NCBI RefSeq assembly: GCF_026191635.1
Contig: NZ_JAKRRW010000021.1
Coordinates: forward strand, 37,974-101,973
Direction of reading: 5' to 3'
DNA length: 64,000 bases
Source of the DNA: Photobacterium obscurum
GTDB taxonomy: Bacteria; Pseudomonadota; Gammaproteobacteria; Enterobacterales; Vibrionaceae
Both the position numbers and the translations under genes were made by a program. Below are positions 9,419 to 17,687 of the stretch, in pieces. Below the pieces are notes generated by a model. That model was not told the origin of the DNA and did no database searches. It saw only the letters and a program-made list of their open reading frames with translations. How positions within the stretch are numbered: the first letter of the stretch is position 1; each line of letters opens with the position of its first letter.

Positions 9419-10311
9419 CTGTCTATCGTCCTGAGACCTTGGAGCAAGCACTCGATAAACTGGCGGTTGGTGATCATACCCTGTTTTCCGGCGGCACAGA
9501 TCTGATGGTCAGGCACAGTGTTCGCCCGGGGATGAGCCCGAGCTTTTGCCGTGACGTGGTGTTTGTCGATGCGATTGATGAGCTGAAACATATAACCCAG
9601 GCCAGCCTTGAGCCAGATCGAGATGGTGGCGTTGATTCAGGGATATTCATAGGTGCCGGAGTCACATTGAGTGAGATTGAGTGCCATCCGTTAATCCCCG
9701 ATGTTTTGCGTCAAAGTGTGGCGAAAATTGCTGCGCCGGCATTGCGAAACCGAGCAACAATGGCTGGCAATATCTGTAATGCCTCTCCTGCTGCCGATTC
9801 ATTGCCCGCGTTGTATCTGCTTGATGCCCGTGTGGTGTTGTCATCAGTGCAAGGGCAACGCGAAATGGCCTTGGAAGATTTCGTTCTGGCTCCGGGGCTA
9901 ACCCAGCTCAGACAAGGTGAGATGCTGACTCATGTTGTGATACCACAGTCGGATTTGCCGATCACCTTTTATCATAAGGTTGGTACCCGCGCAGCCAATG
10001 CACTAACAAAGTTGTCGGTAGCTGGTTTGGCAAAGGTCAAAAAAGGCCGAACCGGCAAAGGTAAGCTAGTAGATTGGCGGGTTGCGTTTGGGGCTGTAGG
10101 ACCGACGGTTGTCCGTAGTCGTGAGCTGGAATCGCTTCTGATTGGGCAACCGACCGAAAAATTAGCAAAGCCACGGTTTGTTAATGAAGTAGTGGGTATG
10201 TACAGCGAGATCATTCGTCCTATTGATGACCAGCGATCAACTGCCGAATATCGTCATCAGGCATCCCTCAATCTATTACAACGTTGGTTGTCTCAACTCA
10301 GCGTTCAATAG
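9412..10311 (+). CDS. Molybdenum hydroxylase FAD-binding subunit
   Basis: The 299-residue protein has the FAD-binding signatures SGGTDLMV and RNRATMAGNICNASPAAD of CO-dehydrogenase/xanthine-dehydrogenase medium subunits. The reading frame is open from 9343, but I chose the ATG at 9412. It follows a GGAG at 9401, overlaps the 2Fe-2S gene by 7 bp, and starts the domain correctly (MVTVYRPETLEQAL). It completes a large-small-medium hydroxylase operon. A strong hairpin terminator follows at 10382. Confidence 0.92.
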   Translation: MVTVYRPETLEQALDKLAVGDHTLFSGGTDLMVRHSVRPGMSPSFCRDVVFVDAIDELKHITQASLEPDRDGGVDSGIFIGAGVTLSEIECHPLIPDVLRQSVAKIAAPALRNRATMAGNICNASPAADSLPALYLLDARVVLSSVQGQREMALEDFVLAPGLTQLRQGEMLTHVVIPQSDLPITFYHKVGTRAANALTKLSVAGLAKVKKGRTGKGKLVDWRVAFGAVGPTVVRSRELESLLIGQPTEKLAKPRFVNEVVGMYSEIIRPIDDQRSTAEYRHQASLNLLQRWLSQLSVQ

Positions 10312-10314
10312 TGT

Positions 10315-10347
10315 TATACCCAAGTAGCTTGAAGTTACTTGGGTATA
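10315..10347. repeat. Intergenic palindromic repeat, copy 1
   Basis: Perfect 12-bp arms TATACCCAAGTA/TACTTGGGTATA flank a 9-base loop (gcttgaagt). Related copies occur at 19065, 32077 and 62519. It begins 4 bp after the stop of the FAD subunit gene. Confidence 0.85.
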
Positions 10348-10381
10348 TTCCATCCTCTTTTTTATTTTCTTTCATGTTTCA

Positions 10382-10404
10382 GGGGGCGATGGCCCCTTTT
10401 TTTT
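10382..10404 (+). terminator. Rho-independent terminator of the ygfK-ssnA-hydroxylase operon
   Basis: The stem GGGGC-gatg-GCCCC (10383-10396) is followed by eight T residues, a textbook terminator about 70 bp after the last plus-strand gene. Confidence 0.88.
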
Positions 10405-10435
10405 GTTTTTGATTGTAGTCATTCAGGAAGCTTGT

Positions 10436-11701
10436 TTATAAACTTTCAAAAGTCGGCACCCATCCACCCGGAGGGTGCAAATCGAGGCGTTCTTTGCGGC
10501 TAGAGGCGCGCCCGGAGATCAGGAAGCGTCTCCCTTTATAGGCCCAAACCCGTAAATCGCTCCACAGAGGGTGGTTAGTCTCCGGCAATAGCTGCGATTT
10601 CTCGGCAATCTGTTGAGCAATATACGGATGTCCTTTTGCCAGTAGTCGTTGCAATCGATGTTTTCCGATTTCATGGCTGTTGAGTACCCCAAGGCTGGCA
10701 TGACCATGGGTGGGCTTAAAAACAAAATCGGCTTTTTGTTCTGCGAGTTGGCTCAGGTTTGCTTCAGTCAGCAGGTAGGTTGCAGGAACATGGCTGCTTA
10801 GCATTGCCCGTTCGTTTTTCTTAATTCCGAGTTCATTATCCCAATCTGGCCGTGACAGATATTCCAGTAGTCGCTTGTCGCTTTTTGTTGCGTAGCTGAA
10901 AGGGTTGGGGGCGACATACACACTGCCACTTTTATAAGCCTGGTTTAATGGTGTAAAAATGGCATCCTGCCACAGAAAGTCGGTAGAGCGGTTGATGATG
11001 AATGCCACTGGTTTTCCTGCCGTCTGTTCTCCTGAACCTTCAAGCAACAGCAGTTGCCTGCCGTCCCAGTAGAGTGACTCAGGGGAATCAATGGCAGTAT
11101 GCCATCCTTGCCCTTGGGCTATCTTAGCTAATAGCTGGTGTTCGTGACGGAATCTCCCTGTTTGCAAGGACTCACTATCATCGAGGATCAATAGCAAGCC
11201 ATCGGGCTGTTGGCCGAAAAAGGCATGGCTTTCGGCGGCTATCATTGTTTGTATCTGGCTGCAGAGTTGCGCGTAACAAAGGGGAGGCTTGACGCTATCA
11301 TTTGCCTCTGTTGCTGATGCTTCCGTTGTTTTAGACAAAAATAGGTCGTAATACACCTGGTTGATAAGACCCGCGAAGAGGAAACCTGAGCCGTTGTCAT
11401 TGAATTCGATCAGTTGCCACTGGTGGGGATGTTCTGGCGGCAGATGTATATCCCAGGCACTAAAAAAACAGGTTTCGCAATGATGTATCTGGGCAACCTC
11501 CGGTGTTTCCCTAAGTGCAGTGCTAAGCCATGCCGTGCGGCTTGTTACCTGCTCAAATATTTCAATAAACTGGTCTATCTCATGCAAAACGTCACCGGGT
11601 ATGGTCTGGTGCATAGGAATGGTCGAGAAATCGGATGGTATTCCCGATGAAAGGAGATGCTGCTGTAACTGTTCTGCTTGTTTAACCATCCCGATATCCA
11701 T
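10436..11701 (-). CDS. ATP-grasp-like protein of unknown function
   Basis: I do not recognise this 421-residue protein as a named family. Its C-terminal third looks like an ATP-grasp fold: VFKPTHGHASLG near residues 327-338 resembles the lysine-plus-glycine-rich nucleotide loop. WSDLRVWAYKGRRFLISGRAS near 380-400 resembles the Mg/ATP-binding strands of carboxylate-amine ligases. An earlier segment, LIEFNDNGSGF, also fits such enzymes. It has no signal peptide or membrane segment. It is encoded opposite to the purine genes and shares with ygfM the 400-bp control region containing the paired dyads, so it may be part of the regulon. A peptide-bond-forming or ligase role is conjecture. Confidence 0.65.
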   Translation of the reverse strand: MDIGMVKQAEQLQQHLLSSGIPSDFSTIPMHQTIPGDVLHEIDQFIEIFEQVTSRTAWLSTALRETPEVAQIHHCETCFFSAWDIHLPPEHPHQWQLIEFNDNGSGFLFAGLINQVYYDLFLSKTTEASATEANDSVKPPLCYAQLCSQIQTMIAAESHAFFGQQPDGLLLILDDSESLQTGRFRHEHQLLAKIAQGQGWHTAIDSPESLYWDGRQLLLLEGSGEQTAGKPVAFIINRSTDFLWQDAIFTPLNQAYKSGSVYVAPNPFSYATKSDKRLLEYLSRPDWDNELGIKKNERAMLSSHVPATYLLTEANLSQLAEQKADFVFKPTHGHASLGVLNSHEIGKHRLQRLLAKGHPYIAQQIAEKSQLLPETNHPLWSDLRVWAYKGRRFLISGRASSRKERLDLHPPGGWVPTFESL

Positions 11702-11791
11702 CAGAAGTTCGGTTGCGATACCGATTGCTTGTTAGAAGTCTAGCAGTCTGTAGTGTGTACTTTAAGTTCGCTTGTCTCTCATCGCTATCAA

Positions 11792-11824
11792 TATCAATTT
11801 GATAGTGGACGTATTAATTTGATA
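11792..11824. promoter_or_regulatory. Paired dyads upstream of ygfM-xdhD (candidate enhancer)
   Basis: TATCAATTTGATA (11792-11804) and TATTAATTTGATA (11812-11824) are 20 bp apart. The first is identical to the dyad at 1811, and the pair copies the arrangement at 1964-1995. The pair ends about 160 bp before the -24 element at 11985 and begins about 90 bp upstream of the minus-strand gene at 11701, so it could serve both. Confidence 0.58.
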
Positions 11825-11890
11825 GATAACAGGCGCGGAGTGAGAAGCGATCTTATTTAGGCATTGGGCTCTCGTTATATTCCTTTCTTG

Positions 11891-11912
11891 AATCAAAGTG
11901 ATCACATTGATT
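11891..11912. promoter_or_regulatory. Near-perfect 22-bp palindrome
   Basis: Outer arms AATCAA/TTGATT surround a GTGATCAC core with one mismatch per side. The half-site spacing does not fit CRP (TGTGA-N6-TCACA). It lies about 75 bp upstream of the sigma-54 element and may be a further operator; the binding protein is unknown. Confidence 0.4.
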
Positions 11913-11984
11913 TAGTTCTCATTTCTGGTCTGATTTCTGACCGCGCTCACGAAACTCATTTCTTATCCGAGGGATTAAGAAGTT

Positions 11985-12000
11985 TGGCTTAATAGTTGCC
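11985..12000 (+). promoter_or_regulatory. Sigma-54 promoter of ygfM-xdhD
   Basis: TGGCTTAATAGTTGCC has the -24 TGGC and -12 TTGC elements with exact spacing, in the same AAGTTTGGC context as the ygfK promoter. It predicts a start near 12011 and about 89 bases of leader. A TCACGAAA segment upstream (11947-11954) is also shared with the ygfK promoter. Confidence 0.75.
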
Positions 12001-12099
12001 TTTTTAGTGCTTAAGAAATTCAAAAAACTTCATTACCTCTGTTTTCTTAAAGAGATGCATGAACCGAAATATAAGTAGAATTCTAAAAAGGTAAGAAAA

Positions 12100-12894
12100 A
12101 TGATTGAACACTACTTGAGACCCGACTCCACTGCCCAAGCGCTCGAATTGATGCAGCAACATGCTGGCGCTGCTACTTGGTTTGCTGGCGGTTCGAAATT
12201 AAATGCTGCACCAACCAAGACGGAAAAAACGGTAGCAATCTCTCTTGATAACCTTGCTTTCGATAAAATCGAGCAACAAGGCGAGGCCCTGCATATTGGC
12301 GCGATGTGCCACATCCAAACTTTGATCGATAGCGAGTTGGTACCTGTGGCACTAAAACAGGCAGCGGCTTTTATCTATTCACGTCATATTCGTAACCAGG
12401 CCACGCTGGGTGGCGAGATTGCGGCCTTACAATCAGAGGCTCTGTTGGTGCCTAGCCTGATGGCATTGAATGCCTATGTGGTGCTGGCTGATGGCCGTGA
12501 GGTAGACGTCGAAGCCTATATCAGTAACGATGACCGTGACCTGATTGCCAAAGTGATTATTCCGGATGTGAACCTTACCTGTATTGGATACAACATTGCT
12601 CGTTCTGCTGCAGGTCTGGCAGTTGTGACGGCTGCAGTATCAATCGACAAAGCTGGAAATAAAATTATTGCCCTCGACGGAGTATCACCGCTTCATAATG
12701 GCGCGGCCAGACCTATCCGCTTGCGAGATGTCGAGAAGCAAGACTTAAAAGGTGAATTGTTAGAACAAGCGGTTGCTGATGCAGTACATCCTGTGGCCAA
12801 TATCATCGGTAGCGTTGAATACAAACGCTATATCGCTGGAGTAGTCGTTACCGATCTACTGGCAGAATGCCAGCACTTGGTTGAGGAGGCGTAA
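12100..12894 (+). CDS. ygfM: YgfM, FAD-binding hydroxylase subunit
   Basis: The 264 residues match E. coli YgfM (start MIEHYLRPDS, then FAGGSKLNAAPT, YSRHIRNQATLGGEIAA and VEYKRYIAGV). It is the FAD subunit of the molybdenum hydroxylase partnered with XdhD, whose start lies 2 bp downstream. The FAD loop (RNQATLGGEI) is conserved. It is the first gene behind the sigma-54 promoter at 11985, preceded by an AAGGTAAG sequence. Confidence 0.92.
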   Translation: MIEHYLRPDSTAQALELMQQHAGAATWFAGGSKLNAAPTKTEKTVAISLDNLAFDKIEQQGEALHIGAMCHIQTLIDSELVPVALKQAAAFIYSRHIRNQATLGGEIAALQSEALLVPSLMALNAYVVLADGREVDVEAYISNDDRDLIAKVIIPDVNLTCIGYNIARSAAGLAVVTAAVSIDKAGNKIIALDGVSPLHNGAARPIRLRDVEKQDLKGELLEQAVADAVHPVANIIGSVEYKRYIAGVVVTDLLAECQHLVEEA

Positions 12895-12896
12895 TC

Positions 12897-15767
12897 ATGA
12901 CTATCAACTTTACTCTTAATGGTCGTCCTCAAGCGCTGGAATGCCGTCTTGGTGAAAACGTACAAACATTGTTGCACGGATTGGGTTTGCACTCGGTGCG
13001 CAATAGTGATGATGGTTTCGGCTTTGCCGGCTCTGATGTCATTTTAGTCAATGGTACGTTAAAGAATGCTTCGTTGCTGGTCGCTGCTCAGCTAGAAGGC
13101 GCTGAAGTTAAAACGGCTGAATCACTCGGCGAGTGGAACCAGTTAAGCTTGGTACAGCAGGCGATGATTGATGTCGGTGTGGTTCAGTCAGGCTATAACG
13201 ATCCGGCGTTGGCTTTGATCCTAACTCAATTGCTTGAAACGAATCCTCAGCCAAACCGCGAAGAAATTGATGATGCGCTATCGGGGCTATTTAGTCGTGA
13301 TGCCGGCTATCAGCAGTTTTATGAAGTGGTTGAGTTGGCGGCAAAGCGTCTGGGCGATCCCGAATATCAGCAGCAGTTTGCGCCCGAGTTCCGCGACGAT
13401 CTGACCATTGTTGGTAAAAACTGCCCGAAGATCGATTCGGCAAAAATGGTGCAGGCTAAACCTTGCTATGTTGAAGATAGAATTCCGGCCAATGCCTGCG
13501 TGATCAAGATGCTGCGTAGCCCGCATCCGCATGCTTGGATCAAGCATCTGGATGTCAGCAAGGCTGAAGCACTACCGGGCGTGGTATCGGTGATCACGCA
13601 CCTAAACTGCCCAGATGTTCCTTATACCCCTGGTGGTCAGAGTGCGCCAGAGCCTTCACCGCTAGATCGTCGTATGTTCGGACAGAAGATGCGTCATGTG
13701 GGCGATCGTGTTGCTGCGGTTGTTGCTGAAAGTCCAGAAATTGCTGAGCAGGCACTGAAGCTCATCGAGGTTGAATTCGATGTGCTCAAGCCGGTGATGA
13801 CTATCGATGAGGCAATGGCCCCTGAAGCCCCAATCATTCACAACGAGCCAATTGAGTACGGTGTGGGCGCGCCAGAGGATCTGGAAGAGCAAAACCGCGA
13901 TGCTGACCCTCGCGAAGGTAAACTGATAGTTAACTTCCCGATTGGTTGTTTCCCTCGCAAGAATATTGCCGCTAGCGTTCGTGGCCATATCGGTGACTTG
14001 AACAAAGGCTTCGAAGAAGCCGATGTGATCATCGAGCGTACTTACGAATCTAAACAGGTTCAGCAGCTGCCGGTCGAAACCCATATCTGTTACAGCTATA
14101 TGGATGGCGAGCGTCTGGTCATGCACGATTCTACTCAGGTGCCATGGCACGTCCGTCGTCAGGTGGCGAAAATCTTGGGTGTGAAACAGAACAAGGTTCA
14201 TATCGTCAAAGAGCGTGTGGGCGGTGGCTATGGTTCTAAACAGGATATCTTGTTGGAAGATGTCTGTGCCTGGGCAACATGGACAACCGGTCGTCCGGTG
14301 TATTTCCATCATACCCGCGAAGAAGAGTTCATTTCTAACTCTACTCGCCACGTTGCCAAAGTTACTGTGAAGCTGGGCGCGACTAAAGACGGCAAGCTAA
14401 CGGCAATTGACATGGAGTTCCGTGCCAATACCGGCCCTTACGGTAACCACGCACTGACAGTACCGAGCAATGGTCCTGCACTATCTCTGCCGCTATACCC
14501 ATGTGATAACGTTGATTTCCGAGTAACGACATACTATTCCAATATCTGTCCTACTGGGGCATATCAGGGATACGGCGCGCCGAAAGGTAACTTCGCCCTC
14601 ACTATGGCAATGGCCGAGCTGGCAGAAGAGTTAGGCATTGATCATCTTGATATGGTTGAGAAGAACCGTGTTGTGGAAGGTCAGGAGCTGAAGATTCTGG
14701 CGGCGATTGGTGAAGGTAAAATGCCAACCTGTGCACCGAAAGTACATAGTTGTGCCTTGGAGCCTATCTTGCGCGAAGGACGCAAGTTGATTGAGTGGGA
14801 TTCGCCTAAGACGGCTGAAGGAGACTGGAAAGTCGGTCGCGGTGTGGCAATCATCCAGCAGAAATCAGGTATCCCTGATATCGACCAGGCCAACTGTAGC
14901 ATCAAGATGGCTTCTGACGGTACGTTCATCATCCACTCAGGTGGTGCTGATATCGGTACAGGTTTAGATACGGTAATTAACAAGCTAGCGGCGGAAGTGC
15001 TTTGCTGTCCAATGGACGAAATCACTGTTCATTCCGGCGATACGGATCATGCGCCATTTGATAAGGGGGCGTATGCTTCCTCGGGTACATGTTTCTCAGG
15101 TAATGCAGCCAAGCGTGCAGCAGAAGCCATGCGTGAGAAAATCCTTAAGTGCGGTGCCGAGATGCTGGAAGAGTCGGTCGAAGATGTCGAAATCGTCGCA
15201 CCAGGCTTTGTCAAAGGCAAGAAAGGCCAGGTGAGCTACTTTGATATTGCCCACAAGGCTGAAAGTGGTACCGGTTGGGGGCAGCTGTTGGCATCAGGAT
15301 GCTTCACAACACCTGAGTTTGCATTCCCATATGGGGCAAACTTCGCTGAAGTTGCAGTAAATACCCGTACTGGTGAAATCAAGCTGGACAAGTTCCATGC
15401 CTTGCTCGACTGTGGTACACCAGTGAACCCGGATTTGGCTTTGGGGCAAATTTACGGTGCAAGCATGCGCGCTATCGGTCACAGCTTAACTGAAGAGCTG
15501 ATGTATGACGAAAACGGTATTCCGCTAACCCGCGACCTGAAGAGCTACGGTGCGCCGATGATTGGCGATATCCCTCGCGACTTCAAAGCGGTACTGGTTC
15601 CGAGTGATGATCCTGTCGGACCTTATGGTGCCAAGTCGATTTCTGAAATTGGCGTTAATGGTGCCGCCCCGGCAATTGCCTCGGCAATCCATGATGCCTG
15701 CGGGGTCTGGATTCGCGATTGGCACTTCACACCAGAGAAGGTACTTCGCGGTCTTAATAAGCTCTAA
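12897..15767 (+). CDS. xdhD: XdhD, fused hydroxylase with a cysteine-less Fe-S-like domain
   Basis: The 956 residues equal E. coli XdhD in length and match it throughout. Residues 1-160 have the fold pattern of a 2Fe-2S subunit but none of its cysteines. The first-cluster region reads RNSDDGFGFAGSDV and ends NAS where NAC is normal. The second reads QSGYND for QCGFCT and GLFSRDAG for NLCRCTG. The rest is a molybdopterin-binding domain with GGGYGSKQD, GAYQGYGAPKG and KSISEIGVNGAAPA, the last holding the probable active-site glutamate. The E. coli enzyme shares the loss, so it looks ancestral rather than recent decay. It probably acts on purines; electron exit must bypass or replace the usual clusters, perhaps via YgfM or YgfK (inference). 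Confidence 0.93.
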   Translation: MTINFTLNGRPQALECRLGENVQTLLHGLGLHSVRNSDDGFGFAGSDVILVNGTLKNASLLVAAQLEGAEVKTAESLGEWNQLSLVQQAMIDVGVVQSGYNDPALALILTQLLETNPQPNREEIDDALSGLFSRDAGYQQFYEVVELAAKRLGDPEYQQQFAPEFRDDLTIVGKNCPKIDSAKMVQAKPCYVEDRIPANACVIKMLRSPHPHAWIKHLDVSKAEALPGVVSVITHLNCPDVPYTPGGQSAPEPSPLDRRMFGQKMRHVGDRVAAVVAESPEIAEQALKLIEVEFDVLKPVMTIDEAMAPEAPIIHNEPIEYGVGAPEDLEEQNRDADPREGKLIVNFPIGCFPRKNIAASVRGHIGDLNKGFEEADVIIERTYESKQVQQLPVETHICYSYMDGERLVMHDSTQVPWHVRRQVAKILGVKQNKVHIVKERVGGGYGSKQDILLEDVCAWATWTTGRPVYFHHTREEEFISNSTRHVAKVTVKLGATKDGKLTAIDMEFRANTGPYGNHALTVPSNGPALSLPLYPCDNVDFRVTTYYSNICPTGAYQGYGAPKGNFALTMAMAELAEELGIDHLDMVEKNRVVEGQELKILAAIGEGKMPTCAPKVHSCALEPILREGRKLIEWDSPKTAEGDWKVGRGVAIIQQKSGIPDIDQANCSIKMASDGTFIIHSGGADIGTGLDTVINKLAAEVLCCPMDEITVHSGDTDHAPFDKGAYASSGTCFSGNAAKRAAEAMREKILKCGAEMLEESVEDVEIVAPGFVKGKKGQVSYFDIAHKAESGTGWGQLLASGCFTTPEFAFPYGANFAEVAVNTRTGEIKLDKFHALLDCGTPVNPDLALGQIYGASMRAIGHSLTEELMYDENGIPLTRDLKSYGAPMIGDIPRDFKAVLVPSDDPVGPYGAKSISEIGVNGAAPAIASAIHDACGVWIRDWHFTPEKVLRGLNKL

Positions 15768-15776
15768 GTAATACAT

Positions 15777-15816
15777 GAAGCGGTCATTTTTCAGGGGATG
15801 GGAAAATGGCCGCTTC
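15777..15816. terminator. Hairpin terminator after xdhD
   Basis: A 14-bp stem, GAAGCGGTCATTTT with AAAATGGCCGCTTC (one G-T pair), encloses a 12-base loop starting 10 bp after the xdhD stop. The T tract is short (CTTTAT), so it may act mainly as an mRNA 3' stabiliser or partial terminator before the permease. Confidence 0.7.
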
Positions 15817-15905
15817 TTTATCAAACGCTTGTTTGGTATTTCTTGCGAGTGAGCTGTCATAGCGTGGCCGGTATGGGCTGATCTGATTTCAGTCGCGGTG
15901 TTATG

Positions 15906-15946
15906 GGGTGAGGCAACACTTAGCTAAAGGGCTAAGTGAGAGACCC
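15906..15946 (+). promoter_or_regulatory. Structured leader upstream of the NCS2 permease
   Basis: An outer stem GGGT/ACCC and a perfect 8-bp inner stem CACTTAGC/GCTAAGTG are separated by an asymmetric internal loop (GAGGCAA and AGAG), 140 bp before the permease start. It could be a small purine-sensing RNA or only a hairpin; I cannot assign it to a known riboswitch. The nonamer AGAGACCCT is also found in the leader at 19115. Confidence 0.4.
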
Positions 15947-16086
15947 TTGGGGAATTTCTGGCTAGGTTATCGATTCTATACTCGTCCAATCTTTCTACGG
16001 ACAAATGCTGGTTTAGTCATGCTGAGAAGGAGCATTTCAAGCAACGCGCAAGTCCAGGGAAGTAACAAAGAACGGATGGTATTGAA

Positions 16087-17502
16087 ATGAAACTGTTTTA
16101 TAACGTCGAAGATAAGCCTCCCGTCGGGGCTTCAATTTTACTTGCGCTACAACACATGCTTGCCGCGATGGGAGCGATTATTGCCGTGCCTTTGGTGGTC
16201 GGCAGTGCGATTGGTTTACCGACCGATCAAATGGTGATACTGGTGAATGCGGCCCTGATGGTTTCGGGTGTGGTGACGATTATCCAGTGTAAGGGGGTTG
16301 GCCCGGTGGGTATTCGCCTCCCTGTGGTGATGGGTACCAGTTTTACCTTTGTCGCAATCTCCATCTCCATAGGTCTGGATGCCGGTGTCTCGGGCATCTT
16401 TGGTGCATCGCTAGTGGGCTCACTGGTGATGATTATCGGCAGCCGCTTTATGCCGCAGATCCGAAAGCTATTCCCGCCAGTGGTATCGGGTACCGTGGTT
16501 GTTCTCATTGGCTTAACCATCCTGCCGGTATCGGTGGACTGGTTTGCCGGTGGTTTTGTCGGGCAGGAAGGCTACGGTCAAGTGAGCAACCTGATGTTGG
16601 GGCTGCTGGTATTAGTTGTCGTGATTGTCCTGTCACAAGTCGGTAAAGGTATTATCTCTGCCGCGGCAATTGTGATTGGTATGACGGTAGGGTACTTGGT
16701 TGCTATTTTCATGGGTATTGTCGACTTTTCGCCGGTCCGTGATGCCGAACTTTTTGCCCTGCCAGAAATTGTGCCGTTTGGTCTCAGTTTTACCGTCAGT
16801 GGCATTATCGGAATGTCTATTGCGTACCTGGTGACAATCATGGAGTCAACCGGCGACTTCCTGGCGCTGAGTGACGCGACACATACCAAGCTAACCGGAA
16901 AGAAACTCTCCAAAGGGATCCTTTGTGACGGTGTCGGTAGTGCATTGGCCTCTGTATTCGGTGCAACGCCCTTCTCATCTTTTAGCCAAAACGTCGGTAT
17001 TGTTTCAATCACTGGGGTTGCCAGTCGTCATGTGGTGGCTGTTACTGGTGTCATTATGCTACTTGCTGGCATGTTCCCGAAACTGGGCGGTATTGTTGTC
17101 ACCATCCCATCTCCAGTGCTTGGTGGTGCGGGGCTGGTGATGTTCGCAATGATCATTTCTGCCGGTATTGGCATCCTTTCACGTATTAATTTTACCAAAC
17201 GTAATATGCTAATCATCGCTGTCGGTGTGGCATCAGGCATGGCGGTGACAGTGCGTCCCGAAGTGCTGACTTATCTGCCAGATTCGATGCGCGTGATCCT
17301 TGGCTCCGGTATTACAACGGGATCGCTGGTGGCATTGGCGCTGAATATTTTCTTGGGGATCAACCGCGCTGACGAGGCGGAAAGTGCGCAGGAAAAACGC
17401 GAAGCACTGGAAGAGCAAATCAAAGAGTGCGAAGCCTGTAACCGTGCGTTGGAAGAGGAAGAAAAACTGACGGCTCAGCAGGCAGAAGCCGAGCGTAGCT
17501 AA
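16087..17502 (+). CDS. NCS2 xanthine/uric acid-type permease
   Basis: The 471-residue polytopic inner-membrane protein is of the nucleobase:cation symporter-2 family. It has the family histidine in LQHMLAA (helix 1), ESTGDFLAL (helix 8), and the signature QNVGIVSITGVASR (helix 10). Members import xanthine, uric acid or uracil with protons. By position between xdhD and guaD it corresponds to E. coli xanQ, but the match looks moderate and the substrate could be xanthine or urate. The C-terminal ~45 residues form an unusual Glu-rich cytoplasmic tail containing a CEAC pair. A GTAACAAAG-rich leader precedes the ATG, and the Shine-Dalgarno is weak. Confidence 0.88.
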   Translation: MKLFYNVEDKPPVGASILLALQHMLAAMGAIIAVPLVVGSAIGLPTDQMVILVNAALMVSGVVTIIQCKGVGPVGIRLPVVMGTSFTFVAISISIGLDAGVSGIFGASLVGSLVMIIGSRFMPQIRKLFPPVVSGTVVVLIGLTILPVSVDWFAGGFVGQEGYGQVSNLMLGLLVLVVVIVLSQVGKGIISAAAIVIGMTVGYLVAIFMGIVDFSPVRDAELFALPEIVPFGLSFTVSGIIGMSIAYLVTIMESTGDFLALSDATHTKLTGKKLSKGILCDGVGSALASVFGATPFSSFSQNVGIVSITGVASRHVVAVTGVIMLLAGMFPKLGGIVVTIPSPVLGGAGLVMFAMIISAGIGILSRINFTKRNMLIIAVGVASGMAVTVRPEVLTYLPDSMRVILGSGITTGSLVALALNIFLGINRADEAESAQEKREALEEQIKECEACNRALEEEEKLTAQQAEAERS

Positions 17503-17687
17503 CTTCCCTTTGCCCAGGTGCGAAGGCTAGGCTTTAGGTAAGACAGATTTAGTTAAGACGTGATTTAACGCGTTTTACATAACAGATTTAATAAAAGGTC
17601 AGCGCGGACTCGTCGTGATATCACCCTACAACTGTCGTTATCGACATCGGCGGGTTAGCGCGCAAAGACATAATAATAGAGGTATGT

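Noticed and set aside
11891..11912. CRP site
   Set aside because: The palindrome lacks the 6-bp spacer between TGTGA and TCACA half-sites.
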